In this document: positions 1-10,214 of the stretch, piece after piece
Layout of the letters: the number at the start of each line of letters is the position of its first letter
How positions within the stretch are numbered: the first letter of the stretch is position 1
DNA from: Rhizobium albus
GTDB lineage: Bacteria; Pseudomonadota; Alphaproteobacteria; Rhizobiales; Rhizobiaceae
Assembly: GCA_030160035.1 (NCBI GenBank)
Contig: BSNO01000004.1
Coordinates: 496,001 to 560,000 of the forward strand
DNA: 64,000 nucleotides
Direction: 5' to 3'
Notes under the pieces: model-generated
Databases searched by the model: none
Told to the model about the DNA's origin: nothing
Seen by the model: only the letters and a program-made list of their open reading frames with translations
Translations under genes and position numbers: made by a program

Positions 1-653
1 TGGGGGCGATCCTCGCCATCCTCACCGTCTACTCCCACCGCCTGTGGTGGATTGCCCGTTCCTTGCCAACAAGCGCCGAATCACGCCGATTTGTCCTGAT
101 CGTGCTGCTCGGCTTCCTGCCAGCCGCCGGTATCGGCTTTCTAGCGCATGATTTCATCAAGACCGTACTGTTCGAAACGCCCGTGGTGATCTGCGTGTCG
201 TTGATCGTCGGCGGCTTCATCCTGCTTTGGGTGGACCGCATGGCGCTTTCCCCGCGCTACACGAATGTCGCGGAGTTTCCGGCATCGCTTGCGCTGAAGA
301 TCGGCTTTTTCCAGTGCCTCGCCATGGTACCGGGGACGTCGCGCTCGGGCGCGACGATCGTCGGCGCGCTGGTGAATGGTGCCGACAAGCGCTCGGCTGC
401 GGAATTCTCGTTTTTCCTGGCGATGCCGACCATGGCCGGCGCCTTCACGCTCGACCTCATCAAGAACCGCGACATCCTGAGCGCAGACGATTTCACCATC
501 ATCGCCGTCGGGTTCGTGGCGGCGTTCGTTGCAGCTGTCGTGGTCGTACGGTCGCTGCTCGACTTCGTATCACGCCATGGCTACGCGCCATTCGCCTATT
601 GGCGCATTCTTGTCGGCACGGTAGGCCTCGCCGCCCTCTGGTGGGCGGCTTAA
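1..653 (+). CDS. uppP: Undecaprenyl-diphosphatase, C-terminal part (5' end outside window)
   Basis: Integral membrane phosphatase that converts undecaprenyl diphosphate to the monophosphate, recycling the lipid carrier for peptidoglycan and other envelope polymers. The open frame enters from the left edge (first full codon at base 3) and ends at TAA 651-653, so the N-terminal portion is missing. The family motif PGTSRSGAT is encoded near bases 330-356 and is the strongest evidence. Several hydrophobic spans precede and follow it, and the protein ends in a Trp-rich tail. The next gene is convergent, with a hairpin between them. Family assignment is secure; only completeness is unknown. Confidence 0.95.
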   Translation, partial: GAILAILTVYSHRLWWIARSLPTSAESRRFVLIVLLGFLPAAGIGFLAHDFIKTVLFETPVVICVSLIVGGFILLWVDRMALSPRYTNVAEFPASLALKIGFFQCLAMVPGTSRSGATIVGALVNGADKRSAAEFSFFLAMPTMAGAFTLDLIKNRDILSADDFTIIAVGFVAAFVAAVVVVRSLLDFVSRHGYAPFAYWRILVGTVGLAALWWAA

Positions 654-665
654 GTCCCGACGATC

Positions 666-692
666 TTGAGGAACCGCGAGACGGTTCCTCAA
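666..692. terminator. Hairpin between convergent uppP and NDUFA9-like gene
   Basis: A perfect 11-bp inverted repeat (TTGAGGAACCG at 666-676, loop CGAGA, complement at 682-692) fills the short gap between two convergent genes. Neither side has a good T-run, so it may act as a shared transcript end or RNA stabiliser rather than a textbook intrinsic terminator. Confidence 0.5.
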
Positions 693-696
693 AGAA

Positions 697-1695
697 TTAG
701 TTGCTTTTCTGCGCTGTCGGCCCGTCGGGCTTGGTGAACTGGCCCTGGACGCGGAAGCGCGTAAGATAGGTGGGCAGGATGACCTCGAGCAGGGTCGGCT
801 TGATGCCGACGCCCTCAAGTGTCCGCCCCTCGCGCTTCGCCGCTTCCGAGACCACATTGTCACGCTTCAAAAGGGTGACCTGATCTGCGGTGATCGGCGG
901 CGTAATCAGCGGAAGATGGCTGAAGATGCCACCCAGCACCGTTGCGGGATACCAGGGAATGGTGATGAAGCGGCGCTTGCGCTGGATCACCTTGAGCATC
1001 GTCTCGAGGCATTCGCGGAAGGTCAGCACTTCCGGACCGCCCAATTCCAGCGTCTGGCCGCCTTCGATTGATCCATCCACGTGACGTGCAAAGACCTCTG
1101 CGACATCCGCGACGTATACTGGCTGGAACTTCGTATGGCCGCCGCCGATCAGCGGCAGGAACGGCGCAACACGCGCCATGTCGGCGAACTTGTTGAAGAA
1201 ATTGTCTTCAGGACCGAAGATGATCGACGGACGGACGATGAGCGCATCCGGCTTGATTTCGCGAATGGCCTCCTCCGCCTTGCCCTTGGTACGGGCATAG
1301 TCGGACCAGTACTGGGAATCGGCGCCGATCGCCGACATGTGGCTGAGCGGAATACCGGCAGCCCGGGCAGCTTCGGCAACCGCGCGAGCGCCGAACGCCT
1401 GCACGGGGTCGAACATGTTGCGGCCGCTCTCGTGCAAAATGCCGACCAGGTTGATCACGTGATCGGCGCCTTCGACGGCGCGGTCGATCGACGGGCGATT
1501 GCGCAGATTGGCCTGCATGGCCATGATCTGGCCGACCGCGCCGAGTGGCTGCAAATGGCCGGCGAGATCCGGGCGACGGCAGGCGACGCGCACCCGGTAG
1601 CCACGCTTGGCCAGCGCCCTAACGACGTGACGCCCGACGAATCCGTTGCCGCCAAACACGGTAACCAGCTTGGGATGGGGCATTATCGTCGTCAT
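697..1695 (-). CDS. Complex I NDUFA9-like NAD(P)-binding protein
   Basis: Atypical short-chain dehydrogenase of 332 residues. The N-terminal Rossmann motif GGNGFVG (residues 15-21) is followed by the layout of the NDUFA9 / NAD-dependent epimerase group, with a lipid-associated role in complex I in relatives. In alphaproteobacteria such proteins are usually annotated as complex I NAD(P)-binding subunits, but direct involvement here is inference. The start at ATG 1695 has only a weak GGGAA upstream; a second ATG lies at 1683. The gene is transcribed leftward and converges on uppP. Confidence 0.85.
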   Translation of the reverse strand: MTTIMPHPKLVTVFGGNGFVGRHVVRALAKRGYRVRVACRRPDLAGHLQPLGAVGQIMAMQANLRNRPSIDRAVEGADHVINLVGILHESGRNMFDPVQAFGARAVAEAARAAGIPLSHMSAIGADSQYWSDYARTKGKAEEAIREIKPDALIVRPSIIFGPEDNFFNKFADMARVAPFLPLIGGGHTKFQPVYVADVAEVFARHVDGSIEGGQTLELGGPEVLTFRECLETMLKVIQRKRRFITIPWYPATVLGGIFSHLPLITPPITADQVTLLKRDNVVSEAAKREGRTLEGVGIKPTLLEVILPTYLTRFRVQGQFTKPDGPTAQKSN

Positions 1696-1745
1696 GTGAG
1701 CGCGTTCCCGTGGATGCGATGATGAAGTGTAATTAGGTCGGGCGA

Positions 1746-2039
1746 TCAGCCTTCATAGCCTTCGACGACGATCATGTCAGCATCGGCAACTTCCTGACGG
1801 ATGGCTACGGCTGCCTGATATTCCGGGCTTTCATAGCACGCCTTGGCGTCGGCCACGGAAGGAAACTCGATAATGACGTTGCGAGCGCGTGCGCCGCCTT
1901 CCAGAACATGGGTATCGCCGCCGCGCACCAGGAATTTGGCGCCATAGCGCTCGAAAGCCGGCTTGGCGGTCGAAACGTAGTCCTTGTAGCGCTCCGCATC
2001 GCGTACATCGACGCGTGCAATCCAATATGCCTTAGCCAT
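1746..2039 (-). CDS. DUF1330 family protein
   Basis: A 97-residue protein of the DUF1330 family (ferredoxin-like fold, ABM-monooxygenase-like). It begins MAKAYWIARV and has the typical pattern of a YGAKFLVRGG stretch, then a hydrophobic strand IIEFP, then a YESPEYQ segment. No catalytic role is established for the family. I chose ATG 2039 because a strong AGAGGAGG lies just upstream and because the domain begins there. The start follows the pyrF stop by 16 bases, so the two genes are probably co-transcribed and the ribosome binding site lies at the end of pyrF. Confidence 0.85.
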   Translation of the reverse strand: MAKAYWIARVDVRDAERYKDYVSTAKPAFERYGAKFLVRGGDTHVLEGGARARNVIIEFPSVADAKACYESPEYQAAVAIRQEVADADMIVVEGYEG

Positions 2040-2055
2040 AATCTGTCCTCCTCTT

Positions 2056-2799
2056 TCAGTGACTGTTCTGAGCAGCGGCAATCTCCGCGATGATCGCGCT
2101 CGCCGCTGCCTTGGGATCGTCCGCCGCGATGATGGGGCGGGCAACCACGAGATGGCTCGACCCGGCCCGAATGGCATCGGCTGGCGTCGTGATCCGCTTC
2201 TGGTCGCCGGCGTCGGCGCCGAGTGGCCGGATGCCGGGGGTCACCAAAGCCATGTCCGGGCCGATAATGGCACGCACGGCCTTTGCCTCCGCCGGTGAGC
2301 AGACGATGCCGCCCATGCCCACGTCGACCGCTTGCTGCGCGCGGCGGCTGACGAGGTCTGCCGGCGACAATGCATAGCCGGCTTCCTTCGTGTCGGCTTC
2401 GTCCATCGATGTGAGCACCGTAACCCCGAGAATGCAGAGGCCGGAGCCCTTGGCGGCGTCGACGGCAGCGCGCATCACCTTAGGATAGGCATGCACGGTC
2501 AGCATCGTCATGCCCATCTGGGCGATGTTCTCGACGCCCTTGGCAACGGTGTTGTCGATGTCATGAAGCTTCATGTCGAGGAAGATCGACTTGCCGGACG
2601 CCGCAAGGTCTTTCGCGAAGGAAAGCCCGCCGGCGAAGACCAGCTGGTAGCCGATCTTGTAGAAGGACACCGTGTCGCCGAGCGTCGCGACCATGGCTTC
2701 AGCGTCTTTGAGCGTCGGGACGTCGAGCCCGACGATCAACCTGTCACGCGGATCGGCGATGGCCGGGCCGGTCGAGAGGTTTCTGCTGGGTGCTGACAT
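2056..2799 (-). CDS. pyrF: Orotidine 5'-phosphate decarboxylase
   Basis: Catalyses the last step of UMP synthesis, decarboxylating OMP. The 247-residue protein carries the family signature FLDMKLHDI (catalytic Asp75, Lys77, Asp80) and a C-terminal phosphate-binding segment of the form VVARPI. A TIM barrel of this length is normal for bacterial PyrF. The start at 2799 ([10 protein letters not shown]) is chosen because the family-like sequence begins shortly after; the frame stays open upstream, but that part overlaps the neighbouring gene and lacks family character. It lies upstream of the DUF1330 gene in a leftward run. Confidence 0.95.
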   Translation of the reverse strand: MSAPSRNLSTGPAIADPRDRLIVGLDVPTLKDAEAMVATLGDTVSFYKIGYQLVFAGGLSFAKDLAASGKSIFLDMKLHDIDNTVAKGVENIAQMGMTMLTVHAYPKVMRAAVDAAKGSGLCILGVTVLTSMDEADTKEAGYALSPADLVSRRAQQAVDVGMGGIVCSPAEAKAVRAIIGPDMALVTPGIRPLGADAGDQKRITTPADAIRAGSSHLVVARPIIAADDPKAAASAIIAEIAAAQNSH

Positions 2800-2869
2800 C
2801 GCGCGTTGCCCATTTCGGCTGCAATTTTCTGGGCTTCTACTGGCATGCGGCGCCTTGCCCTGCAAGGCT

Positions 2870-3451
2870 CTAGCGACTTGCGACTGCCCGGCAATGATCG
2901 ATGAGTGACTGGCAGGCTGCGTCCAGCATCCGCGCGTTACGTTCGTCGCCAAGCTGGCCGTCCTCGGTGAAGGCGGTAGACGCCCGCGAGACCGAGCACT
3001 GCTCGGTGACGATCTGCGCGCCAACATTCATCAACACCGAGCGCACGTGATAGAGCCCGCGAATGCCGGCAAATTGACCATCCGACGCCGAACCGAGCGC
3101 AACGACACGGCCGCGCCAGGCGCGAAGCGGCCGTCCGGCATCGGTCGACACGCGGCTGACCCAGTCGATCGTGTTCTTCAACAAAGGCGGGATCGACGAA
3201 TTGTATTCCGGGCAGGCGAGAAAGAGGCCGTCTTGTAAAGCGATGAGCCGCGCGAGCTTCAGGGCGTTTTCGGGAATTCCCTCACGCGTCTGCAGGTCTT
3301 CGTCCATGATTGGCAGGGGATAGTCGGCAAGCGAGATGCGCGTCACGTCGGCCCCTTTCACCGTCAGGGCGTGGGCGGCGGCGGCGGCGAGGCTCGCGTT
3401 GAACGAGCCTTCTCGGTTGGAGCCGGGGAAAACGAGGATCTTGGGGGTCAT
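2870..3451 (-). CDS. NADPH-dependent FMN reductase family protein
   Basis: A 193-residue flavodoxin-fold oxidoreductase of the NADPH-dependent FMN / chromate / quinone reductase family. The phosphate-binding loop [11 protein letters not shown] (residues 8-18) binds FMN, and the [14 protein letters not shown] motif around residue 80 is diagnostic. Relatives reduce quinones, azo dyes or chromate with NADPH; the physiological substrate cannot be read from sequence. The start ATG 3451 begins immediately before the first beta strand. It sits between pmtA and pyrF in the same direction. Confidence 0.88.
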   Translation of the reverse strand: MTPKILVFPGSNREGSFNASLAAAAAHALTVKGADVTRISLADYPLPIMDEDLQTREGIPENALKLARLIALQDGLFLACPEYNSSIPPLLKNTIDWVSRVSTDAGRPLRAWRGRVVALGSASDGQFAGIRGLYHVRSVLMNVGAQIVTEQCSVSRASTAFTEDGQLGDERNARMLDAACQSLIDHCRAVASR

Positions 3452-3472
3452 CGCAGAAGGCAGGTGCTGGGG

Positions 3473-4069
3473 TCAGATCGGGCGGCGGTAGAGCCAGAGA
3501 TGGGCGGGCGGAATATTACGCACCACGAAATCCAACTTCTCGACCACGTAGTTGCCGCGCCCGGGCGCGACGGGCGAGCGCGGGCCATAGGTGATCTGGA
3601 CGACAGGTCGACCGGCCGGAATGCGGCCGAGCAAATCCTCGATCAGCGCGACGCGCTCGGGCATCGGGAAATTAAGGAGCGGAATGCCGGACACGACGCA
3701 ATCGAATGTCTGATCGGCAAGCGGTCCAAGCGTGGAGTCGAGATCGAAAGCGTCGCCCTGGATGACGTTGACGCCCGGAAACAGCCGCCGGACATGGCTG
3801 ACGAAATCATCCGAATATTCGACGCAGACGAGTTTGTTTGGCGAGACGCCGCGTTCGAGGATCGCTTTGGTGACGACGCCCGTGCCAGGGCCGAGTTCGA
3901 GAACGGGAAGGCCGGAGGTCGTATCGATGACGCTCGCCATGCGCCTGGAGGTGACGGCCGAGGTCGGCACGATCGATCCGACAGCCTTCGGGCCATCCAT
4001 CCACCCCTTGAAAAACCGGATCTCGTCGTCGAAGCGCTTGGACAGTTTCCGTGTCAAAGTGCCGACCAT
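3473..4069 (-). CDS. pmtA: Phospholipid N-methyltransferase
   Basis: S-adenosylmethionine-dependent enzyme that methylates phosphatidylethanolamine toward phosphatidylcholine, of the Sinorhizobium/Agrobacterium PmtA type. The 198-residue protein has the N-terminal FFKGWMDGPKAVGSIVPTS block typical of this group and the SAM-binding loop ELGPGTG (residues 58-64). ATG 4069 is preferred because GAAGAGG lies 8 bases upstream and the family start matches; the frame extends to 4216, but that extension has no family character. It lies just downstream of dnaJ in the same direction. Which methylation steps it performs is not visible. Confidence 0.88.
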   Translation of the reverse strand: MVGTLTRKLSKRFDDEIRFFKGWMDGPKAVGSIVPTSAVTSRRMASVIDTTSGLPVLELGPGTGVVTKAILERGVSPNKLVCVEYSDDFVSHVRRLFPGVNVIQGDAFDLDSTLGPLADQTFDCVVSGIPLLNFPMPERVALIEDLLGRIPAGRPVVQITYGPRSPVAPGRGNYVVEKLDFVVRNIPPAHLWLYRRPI

Positions 4070-4216
4070 GGCGATATCCTCTTCCCGTTGGCGGAGAGCC
4101 AGGGATCGCCTCTCCTCAGAACACTGCATGACCTTCCGTAAGGGAAGCTCAAGCCCGGTGTAACAGCGAGCCGCCAGGCCCGCAATGGATGACCGGCCGC
4201 CTGAAGCAGCCGGCAA

Positions 4217-5374
4217 TCAATTGCTGAGCGTATCGAAGAAATCCTTCATGCGCGAGAAAAAGCCTGAGGATTCCGGGCTATTTTCCTTCGACGACAATTG
4301 CTCGAACTCAGTCAGCAATTCGCGCTGGCGCTTCGTCAGGTTCTGCGGCGTCTCGATGGCCACCTGAATGTAAAGGTCACCGGACTGCTGCGAGCGCAGA
4401 ACCGGCATGCCCTTGGAGCGCAGGCGGAACTGCTTGCCGGACTGCGTGCCTTCCGGAACCTTGACCCTTGTCTTGGTCCCATCGAGCGTCACGACGTCGA
4501 ACTGGCCGCCAAGTGCGGCGGTCGTCATCGAGATCGGCACGGCGCAATAAAGGTCGGCGCCGTCGCGCTGGAAGAACTCATGCGGCTTCACCGACAGGAA
4601 GATGTAGAGGTCGCCGGATGGACCGCCGCGAAGCCCAGCTTCGCCTTCGCCCGCAAGCCGAATGCGCGTGCCGTCTTCGATACCGGCCGGAATATTGACC
4701 GACAGCGACCGGTCTTCCGTCACGCGGCCCTGGCCGGAGCATTTCGGGCAGGGATCGTTGATCGTCTGCCCGCGACCCTGGCAGGTCGGGCAGGTGCGCT
4801 CGATCGAGAAGAACCCTTGCGCTGCCCGCACGCGGCCGCTGCCCGAGCAGGTGGTGCACGTCGTCGGATGCGTGCCCGGCTTGGCGCCGGAGCCCGAACA
4901 ATTGTCGCACTGGATGGACGAGGGGACGCGGATCTGGGCGGTCTTGCCATGGAACGCCTCTTCGAGGCTGATTTCCATGTTGTAGCGCAGATCGGCACCA
5001 CGCTCGCGACCGCTTCCGCCGCCACCGGAGCGACGCTGGCGACCGCCGCCACCCATCATCTCGCCGAAGATGTCTTCGAAAATATCGGAGAAGCCGCCGG
5101 CGCCTGCGCCGCCGAAGCCACCACCACCGAAGCCACCGGGACCACCCTGCTCGAAAGCTGCATGGCCGAAGCGGTCATAGGCGGCCCGCTTCTGCGGATC
5201 CTTCAGCGTCTCGTAAGCTTCGCCGACTTCCTTGAACTTGCGCTCCGCCTCCGCATCGCCGGGATTGCGATCGGGGTGGTACTTCATAGCAAGTTTGCGA
5301 TAGGCGCTTTTCAGTTCTTTCTCGTCGGCCCCTTTTTGGACCCCGAGCGTCTCGTAGAAATCTGCTTTCGCCAT
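4217..5374 (-). CDS. dnaJ: Chaperone DnaJ
   Basis: Hsp40 co-chaperone that delivers clients to DnaK and stimulates its ATPase. The 385-residue protein has all type I parts in order: J domain with HPD at residues 33-35, a Gly/Phe-rich linker (about 75-125), four CxxCxGxG-type zinc repeats (about 150-215), and the C-terminal substrate-binding region. The start is ATG 5374 ([11 protein letters not shown]). It is 70 bases downstream of dnaK with a hairpin in the gap, so the two probably share the dnaK heat-shock promoter with partial readthrough. Confidence 0.98.
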   Translation of the reverse strand: MAKADFYETLGVQKGADEKELKSAYRKLAMKYHPDRNPGDAEAERKFKEVGEAYETLKDPQKRAAYDRFGHAAFEQGGPGGFGGGGFGGAGAGGFSDIFEDIFGEMMGGGGRQRRSGGGGSGRERGADLRYNMEISLEEAFHGKTAQIRVPSSIQCDNCSGSGAKPGTHPTTCTTCSGSGRVRAAQGFFSIERTCPTCQGRGQTINDPCPKCSGQGRVTEDRSLSVNIPAGIEDGTRIRLAGEGEAGLRGGPSGDLYIFLSVKPHEFFQRDGADLYCAVPISMTTAALGGQFDVVTLDGTKTRVKVPEGTQSGKQFRLRSKGMPVLRSQQSGDLYIQVAIETPQNLTKRQRELLTEFEQLSSKENSPESSGFFSRMKDFFDTLSN

Positions 5375-5399
5375 TGAATGCCAGCCCCACACGTCTGAC

Positions 5400-5432
5400 G
5401 ATCCCGGCCGCCGCGCATGGGCTGCCGGGATC
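5400..5432 (-). other. Hairpin in the dnaK-dnaJ gap
   Basis: GATCCCGGC (5400-5408) pairs perfectly with GCCGGGATC (5424-5432) across a 15-base loop. No T-run follows on the leftward transcript. It may stabilise the upstream dnaK message or reduce dnaJ expression; this is inference from position. Confidence 0.4.
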
Positions 5433-5444
5433 TCTCAGTTGAAG

Positions 5445-7370
<1,926 letters not shown>

Positions 7371-7498
7371 TGTTCTTCTCTCTCCTTGAAGCGAGCCGTC
7401 CGGACCCTCTGTGGCGTTCCGTTCGACGGCCCCTAGCGGGATTGGTGTTCGGTTGTGGCGAGCTTGGCGTCAACAGCAGAGCCAAGCAGGTTTCGGCG

Positions 7499-7528
7499 TA
7501 TATAAGAACGGGTTTTTTAGACTGCAAG
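7499..7528 (-). promoter_or_regulatory. RpoH (sigma-32) type heat-shock promoter of dnaK
   Basis: Reading the minus strand, CTTGCA (7523-7528) is followed after 16 bases by CTTATATA (7499-7506). This fits the alphaproteobacterial RpoH pattern with a conserved CTTG -35. It lies about 130 bases before the dnaK ATG. No CIRCE inverted repeat (HrcA operator) is present in the leader. Confidence 0.75.
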
Positions 7529-7563
7529 GCGCTGGATGAGCGACAACATGCAAGCACTTCAAA

Positions 7564-7581
7564 CCGACGCCGAGGCGTCGG
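7564..7581 (-). terminator. Probable terminator after the penicillin-binding protein gene
   Basis: A perfect 8-bp stem with a 2-base loop (CCGACGCC-GA-GGCGTCGG) lies about 20 bases beyond the stop of the leftward PBP gene. Only three T residues follow, so it is a weak intrinsic terminator. It separates the PBP gene from the dnaK promoter. Confidence 0.55.
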
Positions 7582-7602
7582 TCGAGAAGGCTTTTTGCGG
7601 GC

Positions 7603-9879
7603 TCAGTTGCCGAGGATGAGGTCGAGCAGCGTCGTTGCGCGCGGCTGCGTGGCGCCCGTCGGCTGTGCGTCCCAGTTGCCTTCACCGACGGAAGCCGGCG
7701 GCATGGGGGCGCCTTCGTTAATTCGAGGCGAGGTGACGCGCGCCGATCCGTCGAGAATGTCGATGCCCCAGCCGGAAGGATCGTCCTGGCCGGCGATGAT
7801 GTCGCCGATGCCGTCCGGCGGCACGGGGCCGTATCCCGGCCCCTGATCGATCACGCCATCGGGACGAACGCCGGGCAGCAACGCCGCCGGAACGCCGCGA
7901 TGCGCGCCGCTCATGAAAGCCTGCCAGGTTTCGGCCGGCAGCCCGCCGCCGGTGACCCGGTTCATGGATTTCCCATCGTCATTGCCGAACCACACGCCCG
8001 TCACCAGATTGCTCGTGTAACCGACGAAAAGCGCATCGCGGAACGATTGGGTCGTGCCGGTCTTGCCGGCCGGAAGCCAGCCGCTCATCTGCGCATTGCG
8101 CCCGGTGCCAGAACGCACCACTTCGGCCAGCATCGCATTCATCATCGCCGCGACATCGCCATCCAGCACCCGCTCGGGCTGCGTCGCTGTGCGCTGATAG
8201 ATGAGGTCGCCGTCCAGCGTCTCGACGCGCTCGATCATGTAGGGCTCTGCCTTGTAGCCGCCATTCATCATCGGCGCATAAGCCGCGGTCAGTTCCTGCA
8301 GGGTCACTTCCGACGTACCGAGCGAAATCGAAGCATTCGGCGTCAGCGTGGATTTGATGCCGAGGCGGTTGGCAAGCGCGACGACATTCTCTGGCCCCGT
8401 CTCCATGACGAGCTGCGCCGCGATGGTGTTCGTCGAGCGGGCCAGCGCCTGGGCAAGCGTCAGCGGGCCATGGAATTTCTGATCGTAGTTTTCGGGCGAC
8501 CAGTTGCCGATCTGGATCGGGGCATCCTGGCGCACCGAATAGGGGCCGTAGCCCATCTCCAGCGCGCTCGCATAAACGAAGGGTTTGAAGGCCGAACCCG
8601 GTTGGCGCCGGGCATCGGTGACGCGGTTGAACTGGCTCTTCGCGTAGTCGTAACCGCCCACCATGGCGCGCACCGCGCCCGTGGCATCGAGCGAGATCAG
8701 CGCGCCCTGCGTGACGGCCAGCTCTCCGCCACGCGTGGAAATCGCGTCGACAACGGCGTCTTCTGCGAGATCCTGCAATTGCGAATCGATCGTGGTGGTC
8801 ACGACCAGGTCGGTCTCGACGGCGCCGATCACCTCGGTGAGCTGGTCCATGACGGCGTCGGCGACATAGTGCTCGGCGCCCGTCCAGTAGCTCGGCGCGC
8901 GCGTCGGCGACTGCGTCATGGCCGTGGTGACTTCGGCGTCGCTGACATAGCCCGAATCGCGCATGGCCTGCAGCACCACCTGGGCGCGCTCTTCCGCCGC
9001 CTGCGGATCGCGCGCCGGCGAAAGCCGCGACGGCGCCTTCAAAAGCCCGGCGAGAAGGGCTGCCTCGGCCAGCGTGACCTCGTCGGCCGTCTTGTCGAAA
9101 TAGCGCCGCGAAGCAGCTTCCACGCCATAGGCGCCGGAGCCGAAATAGACCCGGTTCAGATACATTTCCATGATCTGATCCTTGGTGAATTCATGCTCGA
9201 GCCAGAGCGCGAGAAGCACTTCCTGGACTTTTCGCTCGACCGTGCGCTCAGGCGTCAGAAAGAGGTTCTTCGCCAACTGCTGCGTGATGGTCGAACCACC
9301 CTGCACCACGTCGCCCGCCACCAGGTTGGTGACCATGGCGCGCGCCAGGCCGATCGGGTCAATGCCGAAATGGCTCTGGAAGCGCCGATCTTCGATCGCC
9401 ATCACCGCTTGCGGGATATAGGGCGAGATTTCGGACAAGCCGCGCTGTTCGCCGCCGGTGGCGCCACGATTGCCGAGCACCTCGCCGCCGACCGAGACGA
9501 TGCGGACGTTCGGCGGCCTGTCGGGAATGCTCCAGGTCGATGCGTTGGGCATTTGCGCGGCGTAATAGGCGACGATGCCGCCGACGCCGAGCGCGCCCCA
9601 GATGCCGAGAACGAAGCACCAGTAGACAAGCGTGCGCATCATTCCGAACACGCCGCGCCGGGGCTTGCGGCCGCGCCGCCCGCCGCCACCATTGCCGCCG
9701 CCGCCACCTGATTTGCGGCTGGGCGACACGGCGCTCCGCTTGGACGATGCAGTGCTTCGCCCGCCACCGCTCACGCGGTCATTGCGCTCCACCCGAAAAT
9801 CGCCCTGGCCCCCGCTGGAAGCCCGCGCGCCCTCGAGCGACGGCTCGATCCGCCTGCTGGTGCTGCGTCTTGGGGCCAT
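7603..9879 (-). CDS. Class A penicillin-binding protein (PBP1A family)
   Basis: Bifunctional peptidoglycan synthase of 758 residues. A long basic, Gly-rich cytoplasmic tail (1-80) precedes one membrane anchor (about 83-108). The glycosyltransferase domain follows, with catalytic Glu163 in AIEDRRF and the QGGSTITQQLAKN motif near 193-205. The transpeptidase domain has SAFK (Ser429), STN (482-484) and KTGT (606-609), so all active-site motifs are intact. It lacks an obvious OB insert and is shorter than MrcA of rhizobia, so it is a second PBP1A-type enzyme rather than MrcA. A CtrA-like box lies just upstream. Confidence 0.95.
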   Translation of the reverse strand: MAPRRSTSRRIEPSLEGARASSGGQGDFRVERNDRVSGGGRSTASSKRSAVSPSRKSGGGGGNGGGGRRGRKPRRGVFGMMRTLVYWCFVLGIWGALGVGGIVAYYAAQMPNASTWSIPDRPPNVRIVSVGGEVLGNRGATGGEQRGLSEISPYIPQAVMAIEDRRFQSHFGIDPIGLARAMVTNLVAGDVVQGGSTITQQLAKNLFLTPERTVERKVQEVLLALWLEHEFTKDQIMEMYLNRVYFGSGAYGVEAASRRYFDKTADEVTLAEAALLAGLLKAPSRLSPARDPQAAEERAQVVLQAMRDSGYVSDAEVTTAMTQSPTRAPSYWTGAEHYVADAVMDQLTEVIGAVETDLVVTTTIDSQLQDLAEDAVVDAISTRGGELAVTQGALISLDATGAVRAMVGGYDYAKSQFNRVTDARRQPGSAFKPFVYASALEMGYGPYSVRQDAPIQIGNWSPENYDQKFHGPLTLAQALARSTNTIAAQLVMETGPENVVALANRLGIKSTLTPNASISLGTSEVTLQELTAAYAPMMNGGYKAEPYMIERVETLDGDLIYQRTATQPERVLDGDVAAMMNAMLAEVVRSGTGRNAQMSGWLPAGKTGTTQSFRDALFVGYTSNLVTGVWFGNDDGKSMNRVTGGGLPAETWQAFMSGAHRGVPAALLPGVRPDGVIDQGPGYGPVPPDGIGDIIAGQDDPSGWGIDILDGSARVTSPRINEGAPMPPASVGEGNWDAQPTGATQPRATTLLDLILGN

Positions 9880-9925
9880 GGCAACGAACTACTCAAATGT
9901 TTCTGCGGGAAATGTGCCTGTGAAA

Positions 9926-9955
9926 CTAAAATGCGGCGATTTAAGGTGGGGTTAA
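9926..9955 (-). promoter_or_regulatory. Putative CtrA-type promoter of the PBP gene
   Basis: TTAA at 9941-9944 and 9952-9955 are separated by exactly 7 bases, the spacing of the CtrA box TTAA-N7-TTAA(C). On the minus strand it is followed by CCGCATTTTAG (complement of 9926-9936), a plausible -10 region, about 45 bases before the ATG. The same combination occurs at 45110-45137. The trailing C of the full CtrA consensus is absent. Confidence 0.45.
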
Positions 9956-9971
9956 GGATGCTCTTTCGTCG

Positions 9972-10202
9972 TTGATTAAGCGTCCGGGTCACCCAACCCG
10001 TGTGCCGCCTCTTGTAATTCGAGAGACCCCACCCCACTTCAGGCTCAACGCCGCGCGCTCCACGATCTGGGTACGGCCTTCGGGCCGGGTTTTGGATGGT
10101 GTCGAGTGCGCGGCTGACGATCCGCACGGATTGACCACGGATGTACTGGCAGTCACGGCTGATCGTTGAGGAAGCGGGGTTCTAGACAGACCCCGCTTTT
10201 TT
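9972..10202 (+). ncRNA. Candidate small RNA ending in an intrinsic terminator
   Basis: The 335-base gap between the leftward PBP gene (start 9879) and the leftward hydrolase gene (stop 10215) contains a rightward intrinsic terminator that no protein gene explains. Upstream of it are further possible hairpins, including CGGCC-TTCG-GGCCG near 10074-10087 and ATCCG-CA-CGGAT near 10120-10131. The 5' end is not determined; the given start is only an outer bound. A 65-codon frame lies inside but has no recognisable protein character. I could not match it to 6S, SRP, tmRNA or RNase P RNA. Confidence 0.45.
10174..10202 (+). terminator. Rho-independent terminator of the candidate small RNA
   Basis: GCGGGGT (10174-10180) pairs with ACCCCGC (10190-10196) across a 9-base loop and is followed by six T residues (10197-10202). 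The complementary strand has no T-run, so it works rightward only. Confidence 0.8.
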
Positions 10203-10214
10203 CTTGCCCAAATT

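Noticed and set aside
7371-7600. HrcA/CIRCE control of dnaK
   Set aside because: No TTAGCACTC-N9-GAGTGCTAA repeat is present; the sigma-32-type promoter explains heat control.
7900-9711. A 603-codon rightward frame opposite the penicillin-binding protein
   Set aside because: The leftward frame has all PBP active-site motifs; the rightward product is Arg/His-rich and lacks family features.
9972-10169. A 65-codon frame inside the small-RNA candidate
   Set aside because: TTG start, no ribosome binding site, and a Pro/Arg-rich product without recognisable features; the terminator fits an RNA gene better.
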